From assembly GCA_034401795.1 (NCBI GenBank), contig CM067367.1, positions 84,466,314-84,530,313 of the forward strand: DNA of 64,000 nt, in the 5' to 3' direction. Below the pieces are notes generated by a model. That model saw only the letters and a program-made list of their open reading frames with translations. It searched no databases and was not told where the DNA came from. Source of the DNA: Chaetoderma sp. LZ-2023a. Its lineage: Eukaryota > Mollusca > Caudofoveata > Chaetodermatida > Chaetodermatidae. Of the stretch, positions 19,801 to 28,073 are shown piece by piece; the first letter of the stretch is position 1; every line of letters starts with the position of its first letter. The translations under genes were made by a program, and so were the position numbers.

Positions 19801-21356
19801 AGAAGGAAAAGGAACAAAAGCAACTGAGGAGGAAAGATCAAGCATTTAAAGAGAAGGAAAAGGAACAAAAGCAACTGAGGAGGAAAGATCAAGCATTTAA
19901 AGAGAAGGAAAAGGAACAAAAGCAACTGAGGAGGAAAGATCAAGCATTTAAAGAGAAGGAAAAGGAACAAAAGCAACTGAGGAAGAAAGATCAAGCATTT
20001 AAAGAGAAGGAAAAGGAACAAAAGCAACTGAGGAGGAAAGATCAAGCATTTAAAGAGAAGGAAAAGGAACAAAAGCAACTGAGGAGGAAAGATCAAGCAT
20101 TTAAAGAGAAGGAAAAGGAACAAAAGCAACTGAGGAGGAAAGATCAAGCATTTAAAGAGAAGGAAAAGGAACAAAAGCAACTGAGGAGGAAAGATCAAGC
20201 ATTTAAAGAGAAGGAAAAGGAACAAAAGCAACTGAAGAAGAAAGATCAAGTATTTAAAGAGAAGGAAAAGGAACAAAAGCAACTGAGGAGGAAAGATCAA
20301 GCATTTAAAGAGAAGGAAAAGGAACAAAGGCAACTGAGGAGGAAAGATCAAGCATTTAAAGAGAAGGAAAAGGAACAAAAGCAACTGAGGAGGAAAGATC
20401 AAGCATTTAAAGAGAAGGAAAAGGAACAAAAGCAACTGAGGAGGAAAGATCAAGCATTTAAAGAGAAGGAAAAGGAACAAAAGCAACTGAGGAGGAAAGA
20501 TCAAGCATTTAAAGAGAAGGAAAAGGAACAAAAGCAACTGAGGAAGAAAGATCAAGCATTTAAAGAGAAGGAAAAGGAACAAAGGCAACTGAGGAGGAAA
20601 GATCAAGCATTTAAAGAGAAGGAAAAGGAACAAAAGCAACTGAGGAGGAAAGATCAAGCATTTAAAGAGAAGGAAAAGGAACAAAAGCAACTGAGAAGGA
20701 AAGACCAAGCATTTAAAGAGAAGGAAAAGGAACAAAGGCAACTGAGGAGGAAAGATCAAGCATTTAAAGAGAAGGAAAAGGAACAAAGGCAACTGAGGAG
20801 GAAAGATCAAGCATTTAAAGAGAAGGAAAAGGAACAAAGGCAACTGAGGAGGAAAGACCAAGCATTTAAAGAGAAGGAAAAGGAACAAAGGCAACTGAGG
20901 AGGAAAGATCAAGCATTTAAAGAGAAGGAAAAGGAACAAAAGCAACTGAGGAGGAAAGATCAAGCATTTAAAGAGAAGGAAAAGGAACAAAGGCAACTGA
21001 GGAGGAAAGATCAAGCATTTAAAGAGAAGGAAAAGGAACAAAAGCAACTGAGGAGGAAAGATCAAGCATTTAAAGAGAAGGAAAAGGAACAAAAGCAACT
21101 GAGGAGGAAAGATCAAGCATTTAAAGAGAAGGAAAAGGAACAAAAGCAACTGAGGAGGAAAGATCAAGCATTTAAAGAGAAGGAAAAGGAACAAAAGCAA
21201 CTGAGGAGGAAAGATCAAGTATTTAAAGAGAAGGAAAAGGAACAAAAGCAACTGAGGAGGAAAGATCAAGCATTTAAAGAGAAGGAAAAGGAACAAAAGC
21301 AACTGAGAAGGAAAGACCAAGCATTTAAAGAGAAGGAAAAGGAACAAAAAAGATGA
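13743..21356 (+). CDS. Helentron ORF segment made of 138 17-residue Lys/Glu repeats
   Basis: Open without interruption from the OTU C-terminus (F-L-Q-E-D-V-E-I-E) to TGA at 21,354. It has about 165 residues of non-repeat lead (with P-E-Y-R-E-H-R and P-E-Y-K-E-K-E, the ancestral-looking form of the motif), then 138 complete copies of FKEKEKEQKQLRRKDQA and a partial copy, then K-R-stop. The repeat is extremely charged and would form a very long helix or coiled coil. Short runs of related 'P-E-x-R-E-K-E' repeats are familiar between OTU and Rep regions of Helitron proteins; 138 near-identical copies are not. No ATG start is needed: the frame continues from upstream, and a start at 13,788 would be TTG. 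Whether it is expressed is unknown; neighbours on both sides are pseudogenised. Confidence 0.7.
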   Translation, partial: HFLQEDVEIETSAIYLQPTNDNDYDVVTSTSNILTTPIDIMHMKLLQDSSTHVDLLSEIARQIELNKRKKASMETPEYREHRKINKTETGIFSYSKHHCSEQVKESIQEKGKDPVFRQKENVHRLERNYPEYKEKEWIQSEVEQKHNVREQDKKRKQGRRKDLDFLENEKNQRKYKTKDIEFREKEKEQKQLRRKDQVFKDKEKEQKQLKRKDQAFKDKEKEKKQLRRKDQVFKEKEKEQRQLRRKDQVFKEKEKEQRQLRRKDKSFKEKEKEQKQLKRKGQSFKEKEKEQRQLRRKDQAFKEKEKEQKQLRRKDQAFKEKEKEQKQLRRKDQAFKEKEKEQKQLRMKDQAFKEKEKEQKQLRRKDQAFKEQEKEQKQLRRKDQVFKEKEKEQKQLRKKDQVFKEKEKEQKQLRWKDQAFKEKEKEQRQLRRKDQAFKEKEKEQKQLRRKDQSFKEKEKEQKQLRRKDQVFKEKEKEQRQLRRKDKSFKEKEKEQKQLKRKGQSFKEKEKEQRQLRRKDQAFKEKEKEQKQLRRKDQAFKEKEKEQKQLRRKDQAFKEKENEQKQLRRKDQAFKEKEKEQKQLRRKDQAFKEKEKEQKQLRRKDQVFKEKEKEQKQLRKKDQVFKEKEKEQKQLRWKDQAFKEKEKEQRQLRRKDQAFKEKEKEQKQLRRKDQSFKEKEKEQKQLRRKDQVFKEKEKEQKQLRWKDQAFKEKEKEQRQLRRKDQAFKEKEKEQKQLRRKDQVFKEKEKEQKQLRRKDQAFKEKEKEQKQLRKKDQVFKEKEKEQKQLRWKDQAFKEKEKEQKQLRRKDQAFKEKEKEQKQLRRKDQAFKEKEKEQRQLRRKDQAFKEKEKEQRQLRRKDQAFKEKEKEQKHLRRKDQAFKEKEKEQKQLRRKDQAFNEKEKEQRQLRRKDQAFKEKEKEQKQLRRKDQAFKEKEKEQKQLRRKDQAFKEKEKEQKQLRRKDQAFKEKEKEQKQLRRKDQAFKEKEKEQKQLRRKDQAFKEKEKEQKQLRRKDQAFKEKEKEQRQLRKKDQAFKEKEKEQRQLRRKDQAFKEKEKEQRQLRKKDQAFKEKEKEQKQLRRKDQAFKEKEKEQKQLRKKDQVFKEKEKEQRQLRRKDQAFKEKEKEQKQLRRKDQAFKEKEKEQRQLRRKDQAFKEKEKEQKQLRRKDQAFKEKEKEQKQLRRKDQAFKEKEKEQRQLRRKDQAFKEKEKEQKQLRRKDQAFKEKEKEQKQLRKKDQVFKEKEKEQKQLRRKDQAFKEKEKEQKQLRRKDQVFKEKEKEQKQLRWKDQAFKEKEKEQRQLRRKDQAFKEKEKEQKQLRRKDQAFKEKEKEQKQLRRKDQAFKEKEKEQKQLRRKDQVFKEKEKEQKQLRWKDQAFKEKEKEQRQLRRKDQAFKEKEKEQKQLRRKDQAFKEKEKEQKQLRRKDQVFKEKEKEQKQLRRKDQAFKEKEKEQKQLRRKDQAFKEKEKEQRQLRRKDQAFKEKEKEQKHLRRKDQAFKEKEKEQKQLRRKDQVFKEKEKEQRQLRRKDKSFKEKEKEQKQLRRKDQVFKEKEKEQKQLRRKDQAFKEKEKEQRQLRRKDQSFKEKEKEQKQLRKKDQVFKEKEKEQKQLRWKDQAFKEKEKEQKQLRRKDQVFKEKEKEQRQLRRKDKSFKEKEKEQKQLRKKDQVFKEKEKEQKQLRWKDQAFKEKEKEQRQLRRKDQAFKEKEKEQKQLRRKDQVFKEKEKEQKQLRRKDQAFKEKEKEQRQLRRKDQVFKEKEKEQKQLRRKDQVFKEKEKEQKQLRWKDQAFKEKEKEQKQLRRKDQAFKEKEKEQKQLRRKDQAFKEKEKEQKQLRRKDQAFKEKEKEQKQLRRKDQVFKEKEKEQKQLRRKDQAFKEKEKEQKQLRKKDQAFKEKEKEQRQLRRKDQAFKEKEKEQKQLRRKDQAFKEKEKEQKQLRRKDQAFKEKEKEQKQLRRKDQAFKEKEKEQKQLRRKDQAFKEKEKEQKQLRKKDQVFKEKEKEQKQLRRKDQAFKEKEKEQRQLRRKDQAFKEKEKEQKQLRRKDQAFKEKEKEQKQLRRKDQAFKEKEKEQKQLRRKDQAFKEKEKEQKQLRKKDQAFKEKEKEQKQLRRKDQAFKEKEKEQKQLRRKDQAFKEKEKEQKQLRRKDQAFKEKEKEQKQLRRKDQAFKEKEKEQKQLKKKDQVFKEKEKEQKQLRRKDQAFKEKEKEQRQLRRKDQAFKEKEKEQKQLRRKDQAFKEKEKEQKQLRRKDQAFKEKEKEQKQLRRKDQAFKEKEKEQKQLRKKDQAFKEKEKEQRQLRRKDQAFKEKEKEQKQLRRKDQAFKEKEKEQKQLRRKDQAFKEKEKEQRQLRRKDQAFKEKEKEQRQLRRKDQAFKEKEKEQRQLRRKDQAFKEKEKEQRQLRRKDQAFKEKEKEQKQLRRKDQAFKEKEKEQRQLRRKDQAFKEKEKEQKQLRRKDQAFKEKEKEQKQLRRKDQAFKEKEKEQKQLRRKDQAFKEKEKEQKQLRRKDQVFKEKEKEQKQLRRKDQAFKEKEKEQKQLRRKDQAFKEKEKEQKR
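14286..21353 (+). repeat. 51-bp tandem array, 138 complete units plus a partial one
   Basis: First unit begins at the TTT codon at 14,286 and the last partial unit at 21,324; the difference, 7,038 bp, is exactly 138 x 51, so there is no net insertion or deletion. Variation is confined to a few positions: AAG/AGG (K/R) in E-Q-K-Q, AGG/AAG/TGG/ATG (R/K/W/M) in L-R-R-K, GAT/GAC in K-D-Q, and GCA/GTA/TCA (A/V/S) at the unit end. The + strand is almost pure purine. The first three units are the most diverged, the rest nearly uniform. Confidence 0.97.
14490..15763 (+). repeat. Higher-order repeat: 13-unit block (663 bp) duplicated
   Basis: A rare pair of units (K-D-K-S then L-K-R-K-G-Q-S) at about 14,530-14,600 recurs 663 bp (13 units) later at 15,193-15,263. 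The run up to R-K-K-D-Q-V, R-W-K-D-Q-A and Q-S is repeated in the same order with few differences. Two minus-strand frames of identical length end at 14,589 and 15,252, the same 663-bp offset. Confidence 0.85.
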
Positions 21357-22470
21357 TAATATAAAAGAATATGAAAGAACATATAAGCAAAAGCAGCGCA
21401 ATGATGCATCATTTTGTAATATAGAAGAACAGCGAAACAAGCCAAACAAAGAGGCATTTATAGTACAACACAACTATAAAGCAGTAGAAAGTGGGCCAGA
21501 GTACATATGTACTTCTTGTGATCAGCTGTGATATAGACATTAAGTTTCAATAGCTAATAGAACTATGATTACGGATACAAGCTTTAAAGAGAAAGTCATT
21601 ACTGGTGTTCATAGTGTAAATGGAAAGGAATGGGTATGCAGTACTTGTCAAAATTATATTTGGAAGAAACTATCTAAAGCTAATGGCATAATTTTCCTAA
21701 ATGAATTAGAAATATCAAATCTTGAGGAAAGATTAAGTTGTTGCTCCTCGTATTCCAATCATGCAATTACATGAATTACCAAGAGGTGGTCAAATAAGTT
21801 TGCATGGCAATATGGTGAATGTCCCAACAAACGTCAATACGACAATAACATCCTGATTGCTTACCACGCAAACATGATGATGCTGCATGTAAAATTAAAG
21901 AGAATAATGGCTTATCAAAGCAATTACCTTTATCAAAATATATGACCAAACAAAGTAATAGATGGTGTAAAATGGTTGTTGATGAATAGCACACTTTTTC
22001 AGCAAGAAGGAATTAAACTTGATACAGAGTGGCATTATGATCATATAAATACAGATGAAAATAATGATGGGCAGACAGATGATATGAGAAGCAATCAATC
22101 CCCTGAAGAGGCTGAAAAATCTAATGTTTATTGTTGGGATGAAACCAAGCAGGAAGATCTGCCAGCAAGAACATTTGATACAATGCTTCAGTCTCAGGAT
22201 CTGTTAGAAGAATCTAGAGATATTTTGACTTTGGCACCTGGAGAAGGAGCTACTCCTATGAGTATATGTCTAGACAAGCACTCAGAATCTTTATCTTTTC
22301 CTACAATTTACTGTGGCCAAGAACAGGCAGATGACAAAAATCGAGCTATTACAGTGCACTACAGTGAGCTCTGCAAATCAGAACTAAGGAGTTCTGATCG
22401 ACGCTTAGCAGGACACATTCCCAACTTGTTTTATACGGTAAAGAAATTGCAAATGAAACATTTTAGATAA
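21357..22470 (+). pseudogene. DUF6570-like and pre-Rep region of the Helentron protein
   Basis: Fragments in changing frames: Y-I-C-T-S-C-D-Q-L, V-N-G-K-E-W-V-C-S-T-C (paired CxxC motifs), A-N-G-I-I-F…L-E-I-S-N-L-E-E-R-L, then R-G-G-Q-I-S-L-H-G-N-M-V-N-V-P. From 21,976 one open frame runs to I-L-T-L-A-P-G-E-G-A-T-P, F-P-T-I-Y-C-G-Q and V-H-Y-S-E-L-C-K-S-E-L-R. The order CxxC…A-N-G…E-E-R-L…R-G-G-Q…A-P-G-E-G…F-P-T is characteristic of the region before the Helitron-like N domain. Stops and frameshifts between 21,530 and 21,975. Confidence 0.75.
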
Positions 22471-22477
22471 AGCAAGT

Positions 22478-23780
22478 ATGTGTTTGAGAACAACCAAAAG
22501 CATGAATGAATATACAGCTGGATTTCTTAAATCAAAGGATAACATTAGGAAAATTGTTCAAATTGACGATGGCTACAAAATATGTAAGGATTTAAGAGGT
22601 TCTCCACCTTATTGGGAAAAAGTTAAGAAGGACATCTTTTCTATGATCCATCAGCTTGGTGTTCCTACATGGTTTGCCTCATTCTCTTCGGCAGATACAA
22701 AATACTATTTCCACAGTGCTTTTGAATACATCAAATCCAGTGGGGAAAATTATTGACTACTTCTATAAGATTGAGTTCCAGATGCGAGGCTCTTCCCATG
22801 TACACATGCTTTTATAAGCTGAGGATGCACCAAAAATTGATGATGAAAATGGAGAGAGTAATCGCATAGTTACAGAGTACATTGACAAATATGTTACATG
22901 TGAGTATTCTAAAGAATTAAAAGATCTAGTCTCAAGATAACAACATTCTCACTCAAGATGAAACATTCTCACTCAAGATGATGCAAAAGTATCTCCTTGC
23001 AATTAGAACATCAGTTCAAAGTAGAAAGGTGTTCCTTAAATGAGATCTGAATGCGATAAGAACTAATAATTAGAATTCTTTGCTTTTGGAATGTTGGAGA
23101 GCCAACATGGACTTTCAATTTATAATAGATGCTTACTCTTGTGCGATGTATATTGTCAATTGTATATTGAAATCCCAAAAGGGCATGTCCAGTCTTCTTT
23201 TTCATGCATGTGAAGAAGCAAAACAAGGAAATACAGATTTGAAGCAACAGGTTAAATTCATTGGGAACAAGTTTTTGAACATGTTGAAATTTCTGCGGAA
23301 GAAGCTGTATATTTGATTATGCAGCTCTCCTTACACAAATCTTCACGTGATGTTGTTTTTGTGAACACGGCCCCACCTGACCAAAGGACATTAATGTTGA
23401 AACGTTTCACAATCCTGCATGCATTACCCGATCACTCTACCGATATAGCTGCACACAGTGTTATTGACTATTATGCAGATAGACCGCATCAGCTTCAAGA
23501 TCTTTGTCTCGCTGATTACGTTTCAAAATATACCAGGAAAAAATCTAGGACAAATAAGTATACTGAGTTTGAACGCAAGTGTGATGAAGACGATATGGAT
23601 ATTGAAGATAAGCATGATGTAGATCAAGTAATGTTTAATGCAGGGATGGAATATGTATTAGTGAAGAGAAAACAACCCAGAGTGATTCGATATGTGAAAT
23701 ATAATATGGACCGTGATAAAGAAAACCATTATAGAGGAATTCTAATGTTATTTCATCCATGGAAACAAGAACATAGTTAA
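22478..23780 (+). pseudogene. Helitron Rep (HUH endonuclease) domain, broken
   Basis: 22,478-22,756: [37 protein letters not shown], the Helitron-like N domain. About 22,775-22,810: [13 protein letters not shown], the HUH metal-binding motif, followed by a stop. About 23,100-23,180: D-A-Y-S-C-A-M-Y-I-V-N-C-I-L-K-S-Q-K-G; the usual pair Y-I-V-N-Y of the two-tyrosine site reads Y-I-V-N-C, so the second Tyr is lost. About 23,285-23,560: E-A-V-Y-L-I-M-Q…S-S-R-D-V-V-F-V-N-T and L-P-D-H-S-T-D-I, L-Q-D-L-C-L-A-D-Y-V-S-K-Y. Rep would nick and join single-stranded DNA in rolling-circle transposition. At least three frameshifts and several stops. Confidence 0.88.
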
Positions 23781-24100
23781 TTGGCAGCTGCCACTCATAT
23801 TATGAGAGCTATGCCCAAATGCCAGGCGAAGAAAAAAACAGAAGTGCTACATGTACATAATATGGAATATTACAGCTATAATTGAGAACACCTTGATGAA
23901 ATAATGCAGCAAGTCAGTCATCTCTCAGAACATGATATGGAAGATCAATGGGATAGTGTTGGCCCAAACACTCAGCACACAGAATCAGAAGATAAAAATG
24001 CAGAGGTTCTCGTGTCCTCAGAATTTTCTTCCTACATTCCTCTTGAACACAATAATATTGATTCAGTGGAGATAGATACAAACACTGGGCATTAAAGGTG
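23781..24100 (+). pseudogene. Acidic linker between Rep and helicase
   Basis: Frames read M-R-A-M-P-K-C-Q-A-K-like sequence, then 23,904-24,095 with H-D-M-E-D-Q-W-D-S and many Asp/Glu/Ser. Such acidic spacers between Rep and helicase are usual in Helitron proteins. No fold recognised. Confidence 0.45.
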
Positions 24101-24345
24101 ATAGTTGTCAGATGACGGAACATGTCAGTCAGATGAAGAATGATTGTGATTATTATAAGTTGGTCCAAGTGCTAAATAAAAACCAGAGACAGTTTTTTTA
24201 TTGTATACAGAGTTTTATTTAAAAAAAAAAGGCAAATCTGGAGCCCTTTCATGTATTCCTTACAGGGGGTGCCAGTGTTGGAAAGACAGCAGTTTTAAAT
24301 GCTGTCTATCAAATGCTTATCAGAGAGTTAAAGATGTTGTGAGGA
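24101..24345 (+). pseudogene. PIF1-like helicase, N-terminal part with Walker A
   Basis: At about 24,240-24,330 one frame gives P-F-H-V-F-L-T-G-G-A-S-V-G-K-T-A-V-L-N-A: the Walker A box of PIF1/RRM3-type helicases that follow Rep in Helitrons. A TGA and loss of homology come just after I-R-E-L-K-M-L. The rest of the helicase resumes at 28,074, so a 3.6-3.7 kb insertion splits the gene. The helicase would unwind DNA during rolling-circle transposition. Confidence 0.85.
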
Positions 24346-24878
24346 CTAGATACCCGATCGCTCTGATTAACTTGACAATCATAATACAGATTCTCCTTTA
24401 CTAGAAGAACAAAATGCTTTTTAAATTTTTATAATCGGCCCAGCCAAAGCTGAGATAAGCATATAGCAACCACCTTGACAACCAAACGTCTTTAGCTATT
24501 GAGCTAGAGTTGTGACGTCACACCGCGATAACACCAATTCCTATTAGTCTAGATTATTATTTAAGGGAGCATAGCTAGGCTCTCTACTGCTGCGCGTATT
24601 AGGCACCTATGCACCTATTCTTTGACAATTTACTGTTCACACAGGCACACTACATTGTTCGAGATGCAAAAAGGTTCAATAATATCGAAGATGATGATAT
24701 TTTTGTTGATTAAACTTAAAGGACAGACGTCATGGTCACGGTGCCTGACATCACAATTCTAACGTATAGGCCTGTTAGAGGTGACAGTAACATCAGATTT
24801 CGTGTACGTGAATTAGACTATATTTAATCAAACCCACCCACACACTTCTTGGAATACAATTCTACAAATGCATATATA

Positions 24879-26535
24879 CACCTGTGCAAAAGTTAAGCAC
24901 CAGCAAAAACAATAGAACGTAGAAACATGATGGTACAACTAGGCTGCCATACTTTTTGTCCCCGCGTTAGCTGACATAATTCCAAGTACGAAATGCACAT
25001 GCATGCATGACTTCACGCCGCTTGATGTCCGTGCGTGGCGGGAAACAGCACACGTGTTCAGTTATGTAAAGGTCCAGTTTGAGGTGTAGAACATTACATA
25101 CAGATTTAGGCGACAAGATTAGGAATTTTGTGTTCATGACCGTGGTTTATGTGTACAGAGAGAATTAGCTCTTTATTGTGAACCGCTATGGCAAGACGAA
25201 GGTTAAGTGATCGTGTGAAATGGCAAATCATAGGCATGCATACCACTGGTATGTCATGCAGATAGATTGGCAGACAGCTGAACATTAACCATACTGTAAT
25301 CAGTCGTTTGATTGCAAAACATGGGCAAACTAACGAGGTGAAGGACAGGCCTAGATCTGGAAGACCGAAGAAGACTACTGCCCGTGATGATCGAGCCCTA
25401 GTACGCCTTGTTAGGAGATCTCCATTCACCAACAGCAGAGTGCTCAGCCAGCAATGGGAAACGCGCAATAGAGTGTCAATGTCTACCGTCAAAAGGAGAC
25501 TGTATGCTGCTGGCATGAAAGCTAGGAGACCTGTCAGACGTCCTCTCCTCACTGCACACCACAAAGAGGAGCGTCTGAGGTGGTGCAACGAAAGAAGACA
25601 CTGGAACATGAGATCCTGGAGACGGGTACACTGGTCCGATGAAAGTCGGTTCCTGCTTCATGCCACAGATGGTCGAACTCGTGTATGGAGGTCCAGACGC
25701 ACGGCGTACGACCAACGTAACATCATGGAAGAAGTTCCATTTGGTGGAGGTTCCGTTATGATATGGGGGTGCATCTCATTTGGTTGTAAGCTGGATCTGT
25801 TGACTGTACCTGGAACACTAAATGGACAAAGATATCAAGATTCCATACTGGATAGAGTTGTGGTCCCTCATTTTGTAAATCATGCACCTGGAACCCACCC
25901 TATATTCATGGATGACAACGCCCGACCACATCGTGCTAAAGCTGTGCATGAATACCTCCGCCAGAATGCCATCGAAACCCTACCATGGCCAGCAAGGAGC
26001 CCTGACATGAACCCTATTGAGCATATCTGGGACATTCTGGGAAACATGGTGAGAAGGAGGGATCCTCCTGTGCAGAACCTACAGGAATTAACAGACGCAC
26101 TCCATCTTGAATGGCAACGAATACCACAATGGCGTATCAGTCGGTTGGTGACCAGCATGAGACGTCGTGTCCAGGCCGTCATCCAGGCACAAGGTGGATA
26201 TACCCGGTATTAATAATGACAGTCTCAAACTCGTGCACAGATGTTAAACTTCGTTTTCAGACACCATTAATGACAATCTAGCCACGTGTGTCAACTGTAG
26301 GGCAATAGTTGTCAGTTGTGTCAACGTACCCATATTCAGGCCTCGTTTTCAAGTTCAAACAAAAACATACAGTGTTTCCCCACCATCATAATCAGCATTC
26401 CTCTAGTTGCATTATTACCTCTTGCACTAAGATGGATGGGTACATAAATGTTTATGCTATTGCTTTCTTCATAGCACATGAATATACCCTCGCATGTGCG
26501 TAAAAATAGGGTGGTGCTTAACTTTTGCACAGGTG
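24879..26535 (+). mobile_element. Tc1-family transposon, nearly intact
   Basis: A perfect 24-bp terminal inverted repeat starting CACCTGTGCAAAAGTTAAGC lies at 24,879 and, reversed, ends at 26,535; both are flanked by TA, the Tc1/mariner target. The 1,657-bp length and single transposase gene fit the family. Sharp ends and only one disabling change in the gene show it is much younger than the Helentron around it. Confidence 0.95.
25188..26213 (+). pseudogene. Tc1 transposase (DD34E) with one in-frame stop
   Basis: From ATG at 25,188 (M-A-R-R-R-L-S-D-R-V-K-W) to TAA at 26,211 the frame has 341 codons, normal for Tc1, with a single TAG at 25,263 in the first helix-turn-helix (M-S-C-R-stop-I-G-R-Q-L). 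Paired-type HTH domains come first, then G-R-P-K-K as AT-hook-like linker. Catalytic residues are visible: H-W-S-D-E-S-R-F (Asp1), I-F-M-D-D-N-A-R-P-H (Asp2) and S-P-D-M-N-P-I-E-H-I-W-D (Glu), with 34 residues between Asp2 and Glu. The stop would prevent a full product unless translation restarts downstream at 25,308, which would lack the first DNA-binding helix. Confidence 0.93.
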
Positions 26536-26912
26536 TATATATATCTTATCTTTCTGAATTGACTGCAGAGATTTTGCATAGATGATAGGCATGCATGTAC
26601 ACAAATGTACAACTTTTTAAGTGATAGTTAAGTAGGCCTACACCGCTCAGTGCATGTACGATCGCAATCTACCATTGTGTAGGCTTATGAATAAATTTAT
26701 GATTGCAATATAGCAGTTACTCCAGTTATGTGTTTAAAATTAACTAAAATATCGGGTAAATATAAATCTAATGTAAACTAATCTATTTGCGTATAGTCTA
26801 CATTGACATATTATTGACAGTGCACGGTTTGTTTACAATTTAGGCAGCGGTCGAGGTGCGTAGCGAGGCTTTCACTGCCGTCCGCATGCTTATAGTACAA
26901 CTTAAATAACAT

Positions 26913-26986
26913 ATACTGTTGAATATTTTGAACATAATTGTGTTGGATTTCAACCCAAATTGTGTTCAAAATATTCAACATAACGT
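26913..26986. repeat. Family B foldback palindrome, copy inside the 24.4-28.07 kb insertion
   Basis: GTTGAATATTTTGAACATAA…CCAAATTGTGTTCAAAATATTCAAC folds on itself. It is the only family B copy within the first 31.7 kb; all others lie to the right. Confidence 0.75.
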
Positions 26987-28073
26987 TTCTTGTATTGTGT
27001 TCATATGGTTCTAACTAACATATTTGTGTTTTTGCTTTGGAAGCATTTAAACTTATTTATGAGCTGCACTGTAAGTAAAGATGATACACTAGCGACGTCT
27101 GAACATCTGTCAGTTCACCTACCTATTTAAAATTTGTTCATCCGGTACAGTTTTGCTTTTTCATAACATTGAAATATGAGTGTATGCTACTTCCATACAT
27201 GGAAGAAGTTGGTTTGAAAACGATATAGTTCATATGGTTGTCAAAGGCGTGCCTCCGCCCCGCCCCGCCCCCCCCCCCCATACACATCAACGTACGTGCA
27301 TCTACATTATTATTATTATTATACAAACACATTGCCAAAAGCTTATAGGTAAACAATTACATTCTAATCAGTAATCACGGGAAATTTCACATAGGACACA
27401 CTGACACACTTATTGTACATTTGTATTCTTCAGAAAAAGTTGTAACTGCACTCTGTCGCCTATTCATTTAGATATGAATAATAGTACAATTATAGCCATC
27501 GTCAACCTCTCCCACCCACCTCGATCATCACACTCACATCCATCCATCCCAGATATTACATAGTACACCCAGTCCTTTCAAGAATGGTAATGGATCCGCA
27601 ATTAGGCCTACTAGACTACAGAGTATTTGTCACACGTATTGAAATATTGCCGATTTTCAGCATTGCCCATGGTTTAACGTAGTTATAGGCTTATTATTAT
27701 GCGAATATAGCTATCCATGAAACCATTAAAAATGAGTAAATATCATAATAGATTTTAAAAAATCATGATTTTTTATTTCTTGAAGACTTAGCTTCAACCT
27801 GACATAATTTATGTTATGGTAGGTGAAGTCTATCATGTTAAACGCACGTTTTAAAATATGTTACCTTTGTACTACAGACAGAGAAATATTGACCCCGCTC
27901 ACAGCACCGTTCCCGGTGTGACGTCACAGCGAGTGGTGATGTGATTCAGATTGAGCCGTCATTTAATCTCGTTATTTGGGCTGCCTAACATATTTTTCTC
28001 ACTCCAAAGTGACGCTATTGTGTTTAAATAGTGTAGTAGACCATAAAATTAATTGAAACTCGTTATCGACCGC

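Larger units (their letters stand above)
24346..28070. mobile_element. Insertion splitting the Helentron helicase (probable non-autonomous DNA transposon)
   Basis: Helicase homology stops near 24,345 and resumes at 28,074. Near both ends lie related inverted sequences: left 'tataatcggcccagcc' about 24,430 versus the complement of the right end about 27,990 (atgttaggcagcccaaat), and left 'gtgacgtcacaccg' (24,512) versus right 'ggtgtgacgtcaca' (27,915). These suggest degenerate terminal inverted repeats, but I could not fix ends or a target duplication. It contains the Tc1 element, a family B palindrome (26,913-26,986), a C-run near 27,257-27,280 and otherwise AT-rich non-coding DNA. Confidence 0.55.

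Noticed and set aside
14286..21353. CRISPR-like or centromeric satellite interpretation of the 51-bp array
   Set aside because: There are no spacers; units are contiguous and keep a reading frame homologous to Helitron protein repeats.
14589..21473. Long minus-strand frames (up to 934 codons) rich in Leu/Phe (LLFLFLLFKCLIFPPQ), looking like a giant membrane protein
   Set aside because: They are the antisense of the 51-bp unit, whose length is a multiple of three. They end exactly where the TCA (Ser) unit variant puts TGA in the antisense frame, and they have no independent start, promoter or homology.
25106..25715. Minus-strand frames over the Tc1 transposase
   Set aside because: Antisense shadows of the transposase gene.
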